64,000 nucleotides of DNA from Clavelina lepadiformis (Eukaryota; Chordata; Ascidiacea; Aplousobranchia; Clavelinidae). The notes below the pieces were generated by a model that had not been told where the DNA came from, searched no databases, and saw nothing but the letters and a program-made list of their open reading frames with translations. Below, piece by piece: positions 33,501-47,803 of the stretch. How positions within the stretch are numbered: position 1 is the stretch's first letter; each line of letters opens with the position of its first letter. The DNA is taken from positions 28,458,001 through 28,522,000 of the forward strand of contig NC_135240.1 of the NCBI RefSeq assembly GCF_947623445.1. Reading direction: 5' to 3'. The translations under genes were made by a program, and so were the position numbers.

Positions 33501-36500
33501 TGTGATACCGTGCTGGGTCCTGTATATTTATCACGAAAACATGTTTTCCGAGTTTTCTTAAATTCAAAAATCGACCTGATTATGACACCGGGCACTTAAT
33601 TATGCGGCAATAAATGAGTCATTATTACAAGGAGGCACAAACACAAAGATTATTAAAAAATCAATAATTTGCTCGATTGAGCAAAAGAGACAACTTTAGA
33701 CCGGACCACTTGCAAAAACATGTTTTCTCAACAATGATAAACGACCATTGTGACGCAGCGAGAAACGATAAAGTGAAAGTTTCTTTTAAGCAGGCGTGAG
33801 CAAGTTATATTGTTTCTATGTGAGGTCGGGTGGGCCTCTTCTAGAATAAATTGCTCGTGACCAATTATTTGACGGAGTTTTTCCATTTTCCTGTGACCTT
33901 TCTGCAAATAACAAAGCTTTCAAAAAATTTTGCCAAACAGGTGAGAACATTAAGCGCTACTTGAAACCTCTATGACGTAGATGAAAGAAGCCGCAAATAG
34001 TTCACGTTCTATTATGATGCAACAAACACCTGAAACACCTGGCTGCTGCTGGGCGCGAAAATAGGATTTGTTTCACTCAACACTTTCACATCATTGACAT
34101 CTTATAACCGTGACCTTGACCACATTGATATTGACTTTGCTCGTTCGATCGCGGGTCGAGGTTTAAGTCTCTAAACCGCTAAACTGCGAGAATCTTCCAA
34201 CTTTGGTGGAAATTTTCCACCGACTCGCTGTAACCGGAGAGCTCACGGTCGACTTTCCATCTTTATAAAGAAGCTTCTGCAAATTGCGCGATCCAGCGCC
34301 GATTTCTCTTTCTTTTATAACGAAGCGATTTGTCGACGTTGACCGCGATTCGACAATGAACGTGATAAACGAAATCTCCAAGATTTCGGATTTAAGCAGA
34401 ATCGCGGTTTCAGCAATCGCTATATTTAGATGCAAGTTTAATTTATGCGGCCAAGTTGGACAAAACGAGACAGAAAGTTTTAAATTTAAGTGGCGGCTGA
34501 GGTCATTCAACGAATGATTAAAACAACGATCTCATTTTCTTTCTCATTGATCGAACGTTCTCTCTCTCTAATTGTCCATCGCGTGGTCACCTTCGCGTTG
34601 CAATAAATTAGAAATTCAAAAGTCCCCGATATAAATTCTAATTGTCGTTCATGAATGACGTCATCGTCGCTTAAACTGATTGACTTGAACCAACAAACCT
34701 ACTTCAAATATTTGTCATAAACACCCCACTATGACCTCACAAACAAGACCATAACTCACACTGAAGCAATGGTTTACAATGCTGGTCGCTCTGTGCAGGA
34801 TAGGCAGTGAAGCGTAAAACACGTGACAGGTAGCAGAATGATAAATTTGTTTTTGTTTGCTGACCTCTCCCTCCACTTATTCCAGAGAACCCCTGACACA
34901 CTGAACGAGGTCCACAGCCTCCACCTCCAAACTCATCTTCACCTCGAAATCTGCTCGCTCTGGTCCTTTTATCCTCATCTCTGATGCCTAGTCTGGTCCC
35001 CTTCGTCATCATCTTTATAATTTGTCATTCTCTTCCGCTCACGTCGTAACGAAATGACGTGGTTTGTTTTGATTTAATTTAAACCGAACTTCCGCCATTG
35101 TGACGTAGTTGTTGCGAACAAAGCAGCAGAAGCCTGGCAGCGTGAAAAAATCGAAAAAGGCAGAATTGATAAACCGCGATACCTCGTTATTTCTTAGTCG
35201 GGGCTTCGTATTACCAACAGCTTCTGCCCATGCGGTTGAAGGATCAGCTCAAGTTTTCTTTCTAAATAAAAGTTGGCGCATTTCTTAGCGCGGCCTCGAT
35301 CGCGTTCGTGTTTGTTTTGCAATTTTATTGATCAAGTTTTTGCTGAAGATGAATCGCAGCTAATTCGATTAAAGACGATCCATCTTCGATCAATGTTTCA
35401 CTTTTGAGGGCGTGCCCGAAAAACTAAGCGTTGAGCAATCCATACTATCACGATTATATCACGATCATATCACGATTATATCATGATCATATCATATGAC
35501 CCGGTTTTATCAAATTAGGCCAAACATAGCAACTGTGGTCGAGTCTTTATATAACTTCGCATGAATCAGCGGACGGCCTTAAACTGAAGGATGACGACTG
35601 GACTTGGACGCAAATAATCACAGGCGCGGAAACTGCGGCGCGGTCGCTATTTGCGCTCGAGCTCCAGGTTTGTTGGAATAAAACAGCAGATAATCCGCTG
35701 TGACATCGCTTTGATGAGAGGCGCGCAACCAGCGATTTTATTATTAAATCCGCATCAGCTTAAACTTGATCGATTGAAAAAGTTGAAATTGACCTTGCCC
35801 GCTCGCAACAAAATATTCAGAACTATCACGTGAATAGGTTACAAGTCACGTGGAAGAGCTTTCTCAACCCAGCCTGCTTTACACTCACACCGGTTGAAAC
35901 AAAGTTAGTTCTGAATTCAACTGGTCGTTGTGAAGATTTTGACCTCGAATAATTATGGGAAATCTTCTCAAATTTATTGAAACCAGCGACTCGTGCGACA
36001 ATTAAAGGCGACCACGAACAAGTCGCACTCTGTAATGACGCGTCGCCTTCACCCGAGGCATTGAAGTTAGAGCAACACAACCGGCACAAAGTCGTCCGCG
36101 CAACAGCATTTAGAGTTGTTCGCCGTCTACTCTACCTATGACCTGTCCATTCATCACCGAACACGCATCGCGGTTTGATCGAATATTCAATTTTTAAATC
36201 GGCTGCTTGTTTGCTTTTCCCGTCCACTTCGAGCATCTTGGTGCAACGTCAGCATCGAACGAAGTTTCTAAGATCAGACATTTTGCTTTAAGCCGCCCAG
36301 AAACAAGAAACAAAACATTTGTCATTGCGCCACAAATCTGATCCTGATCCCTTCAAAACTATATAAAATCGACATCCACCTAATATTGACCTGTCCTGGA
36401 TTGTTATTTCACAATGACGTCAGTCGAGATATAGATTAAAACAATCGACATACATCGACTGCTTGAGTCTGCATCGTTGACGTTTTTCTTATTCTAGAAA

Positions 36501-39500
36501 CCAACGCAGGGGGTGGCATTCCAACGCGCCTTGTACTTTAAACAAACCCTGCGCCTCACGTTCCTTCCATTCATATCCGGGCAGATTTCTTAAATTCCTG
36601 GCATCATGCTCGCTATCAATCTGCTTCAACCTCATTTGAACGTGATTAGTTTACCGCCCGAGAGCTTAACTTGGCCGCCTTTGACGCAGTTCAACTGGAA
36701 AATCTGAGCTCGAAGCAAAATCAAAGATTTGTTTCAAGAATATCTGATTTCTCAAGCAAAGAAGTTTCTGCGTCGTCGAAATTAATCTCTGCTCTTGCTG
36801 TCACTGATCATTTGAAGCGACTTTCATCGTTTTATAGTGAACAGTTCATTCACGCGACGTGGTCTGAATAAAATGGACGGAAATTGAACCGATGTAAAGC
36901 TTCCTGCTCATCTGTCAGCCACTGCACGACCTGCACAAAGCTTGCTGGCCCAGCACCTCGCACCCTCGTGTTATTCTTGCAACTGCTGTTCAACTCTTTC
37001 GTGTCACGTAACAGTTAAAATATTATCAACAACATCATCGGTCAAGTTGACACATTTCGTCATCCAGCAAGTTACGACCACACTGTAGGCTCGTTGCCAA
37101 AAATATTCTCGTGCTGTCGACTTGAAACCTTTTGTACTTCTGTCATAAGTTGTTGTAATGATCTAAACTACAGCTCAGGAATTGGAACAATGTTTGTTCA
37201 ACGCAAGCGACAGCTTCCGCCAATATCTGGTGGACAGCGCCAGCCCGTGCCCCCAGCTCGCTTGTCCGGTGAACTCGTAACTCGCTTTTGCTGAGAAAAG
37301 AATTGAAAAACTTCTCTTGACGGTCGCAGCTTTCTTGCTTAAACATTAATCCAGTCGCCAGCGGAGAATTTATTATTTGCTCGCTCGCCTTTTTAATCCG
37401 CGACTGTTTGGATTAAAAAGCGAATAAAAGAGACTTGGCTTGAACCGCCGATGGCATTTGCCGAGCCGAGCTCAACTGTTTCAATGAGTTTTAACTTCGC
37501 TCGACCAAGTTAAGCAAATAGGAGTGAAATGTAACTATGCGGTCACAAAATATTTGAACTTACCCCCACAATGATGTCAATCGCGCAGATTTCGTATCCA
37601 CAGCGCAGTTGAACACGAAGATTGACGCGACAACTCGTAAATGCGTTGTAACGAGCTGGTGGATAGCTCGCTTTATGACGTATTTCATTTATATCAAATC
37701 TCGGGCCTGAATATGCGCAGATGGAGCGAGGAATCCGCTGCCATGCAGCCAGCGATGACTTGATGACGCTCAACATTATACGCGCGCGTCCACCTTGAAC
37801 TTGACACAGCGGTTTCGTTTCTCGCTTGGAACGTGGTCGCCATTTGGCTGAGATTTGATTTCAAGCACGTACCTGCTGGTCTGGTCTGCAACTTGAAGAA
37901 CCGCGAGTTTGTCAACGTCGTGTTTTTTTCGACCAACCCGCCCCTTGCAGCGCACAACCAGTTGACTTTGTGCGCTGGCTTGATGTGAAAATGAACCTTT
38001 CTCGGTGATTTCAAATTTTTTCTACTCGCACTTGGCTTTGACGATGTGCATTTGAGGAAATTCTGGAATAGTTTGTCCAAGTTTCTGTTTTTCGCTTCTC
38101 GCGCTTGCTCCGCTGTCAAAATGCGGTTGAAACCGGTTCAGGGCGCAGCAGCAAATCATGAGGCGGGAATCTCGTTTGTTTACTCGTCATCGCGAAATGG
38201 TGATTGGACCCGCTCAAGCAATTTGTGCTTTGCCCTCCATTAGTGGATGGTTTGACACCGATTGTGACGTATGTTATTGTTACGTCATCGCAGGAAACTG
38301 CGCGGAAAGTGAACTTGAACTTGAGCTTTCCTAGATTGCTCTTTTGTAAGTGATCCAACCTCGGCAGTGATGGGGGCATGAGGGGCAGCTGTGACGAGAT
38401 CGTCGATAAATTATGCGGAGAATATTCCGAAGTCGTCGTCGTTCCGTTTTCTCCCCACCCCCGCAGATGCTGATCGATTTATGGCGCTGCTTCGTATCGT
38501 TTGTTGCCAAATTCTTGTAATCCGCGATTATCATTGTAGACATTCTCTGTGACGTAATATTGTAGAGCGTCATCACAATTGACAGAAGAAGTTTCTTGAT
38601 ATTCACTGAGCTCGGTCATTATTATCTTCATTCCAGTAAATAATGACGTCATGGCAAGGATGGAATGCGGACGAGCTGAGTTTTTATTTTGTGCCAGAAT
38701 AAAATCTGAGCTGATATTTATAAAATATCGGTTTTGAATTTAAAGGCTGCTGGTTGATTAATTCAAAATTACATCGCAGTCCAATCACAGCGTCACACGT
38801 CACAGCGACAAATATGACCGTCGAGTGTTTTACTTCCGTTTTATTATCTGTTGTCGGATCTGCGCATGCGCAAAGAACAACTGCAGCATATGACAAAGGC
38901 TGCTATGCGGTCTGCTTCGTCACTTTGATTGTCATTCTTGATTGGTGGAAATTTACGAAAAAAATGGTTGTGAGATTATTCATCTCGTGCTTACGGTGTT
39001 TATCTATAATTTAAAATAAATAAAGTTATTTTTCATTTCAAGGACTTTGCTTGTGGCCTTGAACTTGATGAAGATTCATCCGCAACATTCGCATGACGGC
39101 TCCTTACTGACGTCATACCCTTATATTTGGTGCCGAAAAATATGTCCCGCAATTCGTGGCTTGACTGAATTCAGCAAATTAAGCTGCTCGCTTTAGCTGG
39201 TCATTAATCAAAGATCAGTGTTTGACGAGAGTCTATGTGCAACTTTGTGGTTATCATTGTCTAAAGTACTTGCTGCTAGTGGGCGCATTTAAACAATTGC
39301 TTCAATTGTGTGTTTAGTCCTAACGTATGTCGCTTCTGTTGTGGTCATTTTCTTCAGCTTAATCAAGAAACATAATTCGAAAAAGTAATTTACCGATGCG
39401 CTTTGTGCGGTGATGCGTGAAATTATCGCGAGAATATGATAAACCACTCCCTGGTTGTCAAAAGAGATGAAGATTTGCTTCCTGCTTCAAATATTGTATC

Positions 39501-39924
39501 GTTTATTTTTGCCATTGACTGTGGAAAGCAAAAGGTTTCATGACGACCTTGTTATATGACGTCATATGAACAAGAGATTGAGTCTTAAAATTGCTCGTGA
39601 AAAGCTCTCACTAGGTGTCGAGTTCATCTTTCTGTTTATTTATTATCTTGTCATGACAAAGCAACGAAATAAAAGGCACATTGTGAAATAACAGAAAGAA
39701 AATGCCATGACAGTCACATGAATAACTTAAAGCATAATTTGATGGTTCGTTGCGACGTGACGTGGCGTGACAGTGTTTTTGACGTCAGTATCGTGGCTTG
39801 AAACGAGAAGGATGCGATTTGAGCGGAGAAAAACAACGAAGGCCGGAGAACACTGGACAGATTCGGAGGCAGGAGCTGATTCGTCGCACAGTGATGTCGG
39901 CAATGATCAAGCGGAATGTCGCCC
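30518..39924. other. 9.4-kb gap with no supported gene
   Basis: Both strands were read. The open frames present (30695-31123 -, 31485-31748 -, 34163-34510 -, 36671-36871 +, 37694-38119 -) show no domain, and I found no run of exons with compatible phases. It contains the probable 5' control region of the 737-aa gene, an 11-bp tandem repeat at 35447, and about eight exact TGACGTCA copies (for example 31774, 32732, 34656, 36414, 38643, 39109, 39557, 39780). A degenerate tRNA-like stretch near 30.8-30.95 kb is not strong enough to call a SINE. Confidence 0.45.
35447..35490. repeat. Four-copy 11-bp tandem repeat (ATCACGATYAT)
   Basis: ATCACGATTAT, ATCACGATCAT, ATCACGATTAT, ATCATGATCAT in direct succession. 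The ends decay into ATCATATG. Minisatellite-like; no gene attached. Confidence 0.85.
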
Positions 39925-42900
39925 TCATGTGGCCAGTCTCAACCCGGCTGCAGTCACCCAGTCTAATCCTCCAGATGGCGCTGCGAGTACTTGTTGCAGT
40001 TGGATAGTTTGTTGCCCGTGGACCAGGCCCGGTACCGTCTGAAGAGCATCGGGGATTGACCCCGGGGTTAGAGTCTGAATAGGAGCACCGCTGACGTAGA
40101 CGATATCCCTCCCGGGAAAAACCCCGCCATTTTGAATAAAGAGGGGCTGCTTGAGGGCCGCGTTCTGATTGGTGTTTGGCAGAGGGACGTAATGACCGGC
40201 TCTGGCCATGACGTTGAGATCCGCGATTGAATTGGTCACGGATGGCTGCGTCGGTAGGAGGGCGGGGCTGGGGAGGGATTTGAAGGGGAGTCTCTGTAGA
40301 ATATTCGATGAAAATACTCGCGATAAACTCGTCTTAGATAAATTTACTCGACTATCGAAGCATTGCCTCACCAGCGGCGCTGTGGAGTGCAGGATGGCTT
40401 GCTGATTTCTATCGTACGGCGACCATCTCGGTTTGGGGGGTTTCCCTTCCATCATATTCTTGTGTCTCTGACTGGCCAGGTGCTGAGAATAAAGCTGAGA
40501 TTTATTACATTTCAGGGGGAGCAGGAGAAAGCAAAGGGCGGTACCTGAGATAACTGGATGTCGGAGTTGAGGGTCACTTTGCACACGTTGCATCGGTACT
40601 GCTCCTGGGCCATAGAAACATAATAAATAAAGTTCTAAGATTCAAAACTTAAAACATAGAAGGCAGGTGTACAATTCTACGATGGAAATATAGATGCGGT
40701 TTCATTTGCGCTTTAAAGAACTGCGATTCCGCGTTGGGGTTCCAACCTACGGCGACTACGAATAACTCTTCCTACGCCTTGCACCGGAATAGTTCAAACT
40801 CCACATTAAGAAATCGAACTTAAAATGTTTTAGCAAATGCTTCAATTTTATTCGACACTAACGCCCACTAACGCCCAAACTAACAGAAGCCCTCAAATTA
40901 TCTGGAAAATTTGGAGTAATCACCAAAATCTTCTTTTTAACCTGATAACTCGTGTTTGGTTGTTCAGGTGTAAGTAGATAGACGACCCGGCCCTTCACTT
41001 TACTTGAAACGACTTACCGACTTTGTTTTCGGTTTGTCGTCACGTCCGGATTTCGGTGGAGTGGGAATCCCCTGAAGGGTATTTTTATGACGTAGGCTGT
41101 TGCGATGTTGCTTCATTTGGTTGTCAGAGTTGACATAGACATCACATGTTGTGCAGTGGAGCGATTCTTTGAAAACTGGAAGAGATTCAGGATTTAATTC
41201 ATGCTCGAGGTGCATGGATGAGATGAAGCCGGCATCTCACCTCTTGGAGGGGGCTTCTCTATCCTCGTGATGTAGCTTGGAAGAGGATCCGGGAGATTTA
41301 CGTCACGTGGGGGTGGGGAATCCCTGCGTTTCGGTGACGTCAACTCGCCACTTTCCCTCGCCGCTGAGAAATCGGAATCAAATGATGACGTCTCGTCATT
41401 TCTGGGCGATGACGTCTTATCCGATGATGGCTGCCCACTAGCGCCCTCATCTGGCGTATGATCGGTGTCGACCTGCGATGAAACGAAAAAATATGAAATT
41501 GATTTCAGGGGATTATGATGACAGGGCTCATAAAATTGATGCTCACCGATCCTCCTTCTTCTTCACAAGGTATCATCAGATTCTCACTTGATCTTCCAGC
41601 CTCTGTTCCTTTGTTCTTCTTTATGACGTAGGCGGCGGTCTTGGGCACTGATAGGGTGTGGACATCGCTAGATGCGGTTGATTGTCTGCTTGCTACCGGG
41701 GAGGATCCTTCAAACCACTTTCTTTTATCATTTTCGCTCTTATCTGCCATCACGTGGTAGGGGTGGTACCGTATCGCTGGCAGCGTCACCTTGCGGACTG
41801 GTTGGTTTCTTTGCTGCTCATCGCCAAGGCATTGGTGCGTTACGTCACCAATTAATGACGTGATAGGACATTTTTCGCTTTGTGGTGGTGTAAAAATCGT
41901 GTTGGCTGCAGAAGCGACAATTAGTGGTGGGTTGTCCGAGTTTCCCCCGAATTCGGAGCGACGGTTGTCATCTGAAACATTGAAGTCAGTTTATCTCGTT
42001 TTAATTTGCAACATTCCGATTAATTACGTCACCAATGCTTTTGCTGAACAAATGTGACGTAATTACAGACGTTCGCATGCGCCACCAAGTGATAAGACAC
42101 GCCATAAACATAAACAACCAACAGAAAATGACTCAGCATATAATCAGGGCCAGGTTCAAGTTTATCTCAGTGCCACGTCACACAGACCAGACGACACCTC
42201 AACGTTGTCTTTTTGCCTTGTAACAACCCTCTCCACAACTTGCCACCGGCCCTGACTATAATTACGTCACAATAACTTTTGTGACAGTTCATGTTCGGTT
42301 GCTCACCTTCGCATCTGTCTTGCTCGAACATTCCAGAAGAATGTTGCGCGCTTGAGGGGTCGAAGTGAACCTACAGCGGTGGAAAGGTGAGTTAGAGTCG
42401 CCACAAAACATGGTTTGCTTGGCCGCCCGCCATGTTGGTGACAAGAAATATGGCAAAGTGCCTACAGTGCTATACGAGCTTGTAAAGAAATTCTGTTTCA
42501 AGAACAAATCTCCACGTTTACAAACTCGTCATAAAAACTTAAAAGTGAAATAAACAGTTTTAATAAAATTTTTATTAAAACCCTTCGAGCACATGTTGTG
42601 AGATACCGCCAATCACGTCAACCACCGCCTTGCGCATAAAACTTCCCTTACAAGTTACGTCATTCTCACTGACTTAGCATCACAGCGGTCACCAAACTGG
42701 TGCCTGTGCAAAACTTTCTGGAGGTCCGCAAATGTTTAAACTCCTGAGCCAACAGTTGGTTAACAATGTTTCTGGTCATTGTGACATCATAATCCATCAA
42801 CAACAGGTATTATCATGTTGTCAAATACAATATAAAAGCAAGTTGCTGAGAGTTTTATGCTGCAGAAGTAGCGCATGACTGTCTGATGCTGAAAGGCTGA

Positions 42901-45900
42901 GATGTCTATTACGATTGTGCAGGAGATTTCCTCTAGTAGTCTATATGGGGTCATTGGTTGAGGGGCCACTATCAAAAATAGGTTGTGGCTTAACACAACA
43001 GCAAGTCTCCGCGGAAAGTGGAGGCAGAAACATCCCTCCAAGCTTTACACGCGAGGTTCTACCGTCAGCTATAAACTACGCATAAACCCCCCAGCACTGG
43101 GTGGCCATCAGGCTCTAATCGCGGCCCTATGGCGCGCCTGCTGAGAACTCTCTAATTTAATTGACGCGATTAGATTAGTGACCTGGAGATGACGCATTAA
43201 TAGACTCTGCCACGAACTGGAATGAAACAGAGTTTAACTTTGAGCGATTGTCCTTCCAATGCGCTGAAATTATTTAGTAAGTCTTCTACGAACCAGCTGC
43301 CTCACAACTACAAGCATTATTGCGTGGTCGACCATTGTCTCTAAAGTAGAAGCACAAAAGCGATTTGCGCATGCGTATTGTTTTATAAACAAGACGAACA
43401 CGATTTTTAAAAGGAAGCTGGAGCCCTGCTGGGAACAGGCGAACGCGCTGGTGAAAGAATTCCCGGGCAGAGCAAAGTTTCCCTTCAAGTTTTGATTGAG
43501 ATATAACTTCCTTTAGCGCACTGTCCGCCATGGTTTCGACGTGATGTCATTGTTACGCTTGTTTTCTTTCTATGAGGTCACACACAACCTAAAGTCTGGC
43601 TTATTCACGGTTGGGAAAGTCTTTCATACCAATATGGCGATTATATCTTAATTGTGACGTGTGCTGTAGCCCTGTGGAATGAAGCGAAGGCAAATATATC
43701 ATTGGTTTAAATCAAGGCGCAAACGACGCTTTTATTTCTACTCGGTGTGTTTGTCGAGACAACAAATATCTGGCGGTTATGTTGTCTGAACAAACTTATC
43801 ACCAGCAATCTTCATCTGCACAAATATTGTATATCGAAGCAAAATCATATTTTTATCGCTGCATTCTGACGCGCAGTCTAAGCCTTATTACGTCACAATG
43901 CTTTATAGCGTAATGTCGCTTTGCAAGGAAGTGGTTCGTTGAGTGGAAAGCGCGGTGCTGGTTGGCTGAGTGAGATGTCCATGCATGTTGCAGCCGTGGG
44001 CGGTATTACACTGAATTGGCACCAAACCTGCCTCATTTGCTCACCTTTGATGGTATTTTGCAGTCACTCCTGGAAGCTCGGGTGCCTCGTCTCTTCTGCG
44101 CGGAGAGCGCTTCCTTGAAAATCGCCTTCTCGACTGGACCGAGCTGCTCCGACAAGAAACAGAAAAATATGAATTTATCAGCCAACTAGCAATCTGGCGC
44201 ATAACAGCAGAAAAATGATTCACACACAGCCTTCATATTTCTAGTTTTTATGCGGAAATGACAAACTGGAAACTGGACGGCTGCTTTTATGCGGTAAATA
44301 CACAACCGCACGTTACCTTGTTGAAATGCTCAAAGAATAAAGTTTACATTTACTAAAAGTGAACCTGCGTTTAAGATTTCTCTCTGGTCTAGAAAATATA
44401 AGCTCGGCGAAAGCTGACAATCTTGTCTCGCCGACACGAGTGGGGAGAAAATAACCGCGAAATCATCTCGGAAATCTGACAAATGTTTCTCGCCTCTAAC
44501 AAACTTGCCCACCTATTAAGTTACTGGCTCTACTAACACTGATTGTTAGACACTTCAGCAGTAATTACGTCACAATAGGACGACGCGCTTACTGTTTAAG
44601 ACGTTCGGAACGAAATAAAAAGCTGACAGGTTTAAGGCGCGCGCTGATGCTTAAATATGAAAGAAATATTTGTTTTCTGTTTGAACTTCATATCGAACAA
44701 GTAAGGTTCGGCGCTTGAACAACCTTCAGCAAACAATTGAAGCAGAATTATACCAGAGGTGAAAGAAGTTGGTTTTATAAAGAGAAGTGATTTGGTGCTG
44801 ATTGCGCTCGCAGACAAACTACTTTGGCATTTTGTCGTTGACTTTGCTTAGTTAAACCGTGTCGTGTTCGTTGTAAATCTTGATCAACGCTATCAGACGT
44901 TTGCGCGCTCACTCATCTAAGAGCCAACATTCCTCGCTCGAACATCTCTGTAATTGCAACTCGCCACAAACCGGGATTAACTTTTAACGCTCCAGCGAAC
45001 TCACATTCCCTGAATATAAACAGGCGACCATAATCTGCCGTCGCTCAGATTGTTGCTTCAAAGGGTTTGAGCTCGTTTGCTGCTCTGACGTAGAACTTTC
45101 ATCACAATCGCCAACGGGACAACTTTCCCGTCAGACTCCGCTCTTATCTGGAACAAGTTTGTCAGAAAAAAATAGAATTTGAGTCTATTTGCGGTTCAGA
45201 CGAGTCCAGGGTTGAAATTAAGACAAGTCGCTTTGAAATTTGACCTGGCTGCCTCAGCCCTGGTCTCCTGGCGACCTCGATCGTGTAAACCGGCGTCTCC
45301 CGAGTGGAAGCTCGTTCAAAATTTTGACGCTTTGCTTAATTTTGTTTTTCTTCATCATCTCCCCCCACGGGAGCCTTATGCTGACGCGCAACATCCGCGC
45401 AACGACATCACGCCTTAGACCGCGCTAATTATCTTCTTCAAGTTCGAGGTTTAGCCTTTTTGCGCATGCGCACTGCAGAAGACTGGTATAATTTAACTTC
45501 TGCTATAAGGTATAATTGATTTCGCTCTAGCGAAGGTCGCGGGATAACGCGAGTGACAACAAAGCCGAAGAAATTAAGAATTTGGCGGATTATGATGAGA
45601 CGAAGGATCGTTTTATTCAATTATACGTCATCCGGACATTATCTGAGAAAGACCAAGAGGTCGCGTAATTTCAAATCCCCTGGCGCCTCACGCGGCAAAC
45701 TAATTTAAGAGCACTATGAAGTCACAATGGACGGATTGTGGTATCATAGACACAACTTCAAGAAAAATCGATCGGTGTACGGCTTTAGGCCTAATGAGTC
45801 GGGCAATTTATTTTGTTATAATTTTCTATTTCAATCACTTTAACGAAGTTAGAAAAATTAAACGACGTCGCATCGATCCAATTCTATCAATTTCGAGAGA

Positions 45901-47803
45901 GCGGTCGATATTATTTGAAGAAAAATGAACCGACCCAGCGATACACCTGCACCGGTATAACTCCACAACAGAGAGCAAATTAAAAACAGAAAATTGCCTC
46001 CAATTCTAAACTTTTCGAATTATTTAGGCAGTTTGGGTTGGTTCGTGTTGGACAAAATTCAAAAATTTTCCGAACATTTTTAAGCTTCTCAGTGCACAGA
46101 GTTATAGATTATTCCGACGCAGAGGTTAAGGTGCAAGAAGACCTGCTTTAAAGATTTGAGCGAAGATAAGTTCGAAATGTTTCTGCATCTTCCTCAGTCA
46201 ACGAGGTTAAGCTTCTCGCCAGAATCGACTTCGCGCGATATAAATGACGATAACAACCAATCACCTGCTTCATGCTCTTCCTTTCAACTTTATCCACCAG
46301 AATTTGCTGCGTTTTCTTTACGATTCTGACGTCACCACAAGCCGGAGTGAGGTCTTCAATGTGTGACGTAGATTGTCGAATCGGAGATGGAGACACTGAA
46401 AGAAGAAATTTTGATCGCAATTAATCACGGCTCGTTAATTTATAAGGCACTTAAACAGCAATCATCTCACACTCAATGCAACAGATGCTGGCGGCGTAAA
46501 AGACTGCGTTCTATCAAACTCTGCAAAAGTTTTTGAGTTAAAGCTTTTACTCAGAGCTGTGTAATAATTATACAGCAAGAAGCTAAACTTGAAGCCTGTT
46601 CAAGACAAAATTATTAAAATCTTCACAGATCTTTGACTGAATTAATCTTGTTCGGTGGAAAATTCTCATCATCTGTTCATTTTTACCACTGAGGTTTGCA
46701 AGATCTGCCAAAGTTGGTTCCTTGCAAGTAATTTCTCGGTTTTGGTCAAAGAAGAATTAGAACTGGGCTGCTTTCTTATCAGAAGCGCTGACGTATGGTT
46801 TGATGTGAACCAGGCTCGGAACAGACGCGCGAGATCGCGATGACCTCGATGGAAAGTTGACCCCTGGCCAGGATGAGTTCAATTAGGAGATTAATTTATC
46901 GATCTCGCCACAGGTTGGAATCTCTCCACTTAAATAAATGAGGAACCGCGCAGTCTACCTCGGTACGTATGCTTCCTACTGACCGACTTAGATCATCTCA
47001 AAGCATTCATTTGAGAAAACTGGACCAGAATTGATCAAATGAATTGCGGCCGCACCTTCCGTATCCAACCACACAACAATAAATTGCCATCAGCTGCCGT
47101 GTAAATAATTCATCCGCTGAAATTTGATGAAATTTTATCACCAAATAACTTGCGCTACCGTCAGTAACACTGCGCATGCGCATTCGCTCACTTTTGTTTA
47201 ATGCCATGACGTCATGACGTCGCAGGCACCGAGTTCACTTGAGTTATGACGTCACGTTAATGCTGAAAGTGGCGGGAACGCCGTTTTAAATTTTGTGGAA
47301 GCCGATTGTTTTATCTCCATTAGAACGCTAGCTATTCGAATATGACGTCATAATCCGATCTGTGCTAAACCCGACGGCTATCCAGCGATATAGCCATTAT
47401 GAAATCATAATAAGTCGCTCTTACTTGAAGCAAGAATTCCTCTTTCTGACGGGAACATGGAACCTTGCTCGATGTGTCCCGGATGTAGCGATCCCTTCCC
47501 CAGAACTTGAGGGGTCGTTTCGAAGAGGTTCGAAAAGCTCGGCTGTAACATTTCGAGCGGTTGGATCGGGTTCCCGGGAACGGGAAGAATGTTATTCTGC
47601 AGCGATCTTGCCATCATTCGATCTCGGCCGTTTGGAAGATATAATCCCGGGGTGCACACGCTGAACAGTTCAGGCTGCAAACATTCCAGTCTAAGTCCAC
47701 TTGGCGGGGGAATATGCCCCTGCAGGGGGTTTGTGACGCAATAGACGCCCCCAGGGTTAATGAAAGGTAGAAGGGGTAGCTGTTCGCGAGGAACAGTTGA
47801 CAT
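39925..47803 (-). CDS. ZNF385-like C2H2 (JAZ-type) zinc-finger protein
   Basis: Nine exons with matching phases, 701 aa: 47803-47425, 46395-46265, 44143-44045, 42370-42307, 41971-41547, 41472-41241, 41175-41018, 40604-40545, 40482-39925. ZNF385 proteins are nuclear factors binding RNA or DNA through widely spaced C2H2 fingers. Finger A is LHCTTCDVYVNSDNQMKQH...H (family pattern C..C.v.vNs..Q...H.....H). Finger B is YRCNVCKVTLNSDIQLSQ + HLASQRHKN, split by a 62-bp intron, then EGKPPKPRWSPYDR as in vertebrate ZNF385 (KPKYSPYNK). Exon 3 reads LGPVEKAIFKEAL, resembling the vertebrate start MDPVQKAV. The vertebrate finger that follows this start was not found. The C-terminus is Pro/Ala/Leu-rich. 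Exon 1 is a Pro-rich leader (start ATG 47803). Exons 1-3 are joined by phase only and are the less certain part. Confidence 0.78.
47206..47351. promoter_or_regulatory. Cluster of CRE-like TGACGTCA palindromes in ZNF385-like intron 1
   Basis: Three exact TGACGTCA sites (47206, 47246, 47342) plus an overlapping TGACGTCG (47213) lie within 146 bp, just 3' of the first coding exon. CREB/ATF or bZIP heterodimers bind such sites in animals. Whether these act as an intronic enhancer is inference; the motif is over-represented all over the window. Confidence 0.35.

Noticed and set aside
43286..43531. Open frame with strong start context (MADSALKEVISQSKLEGKL), possible alternative first exon of the ZNF385-like gene
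   Set aside because: No good donor joins it to the next ZNF385-like exon, and no similarity is recognised.
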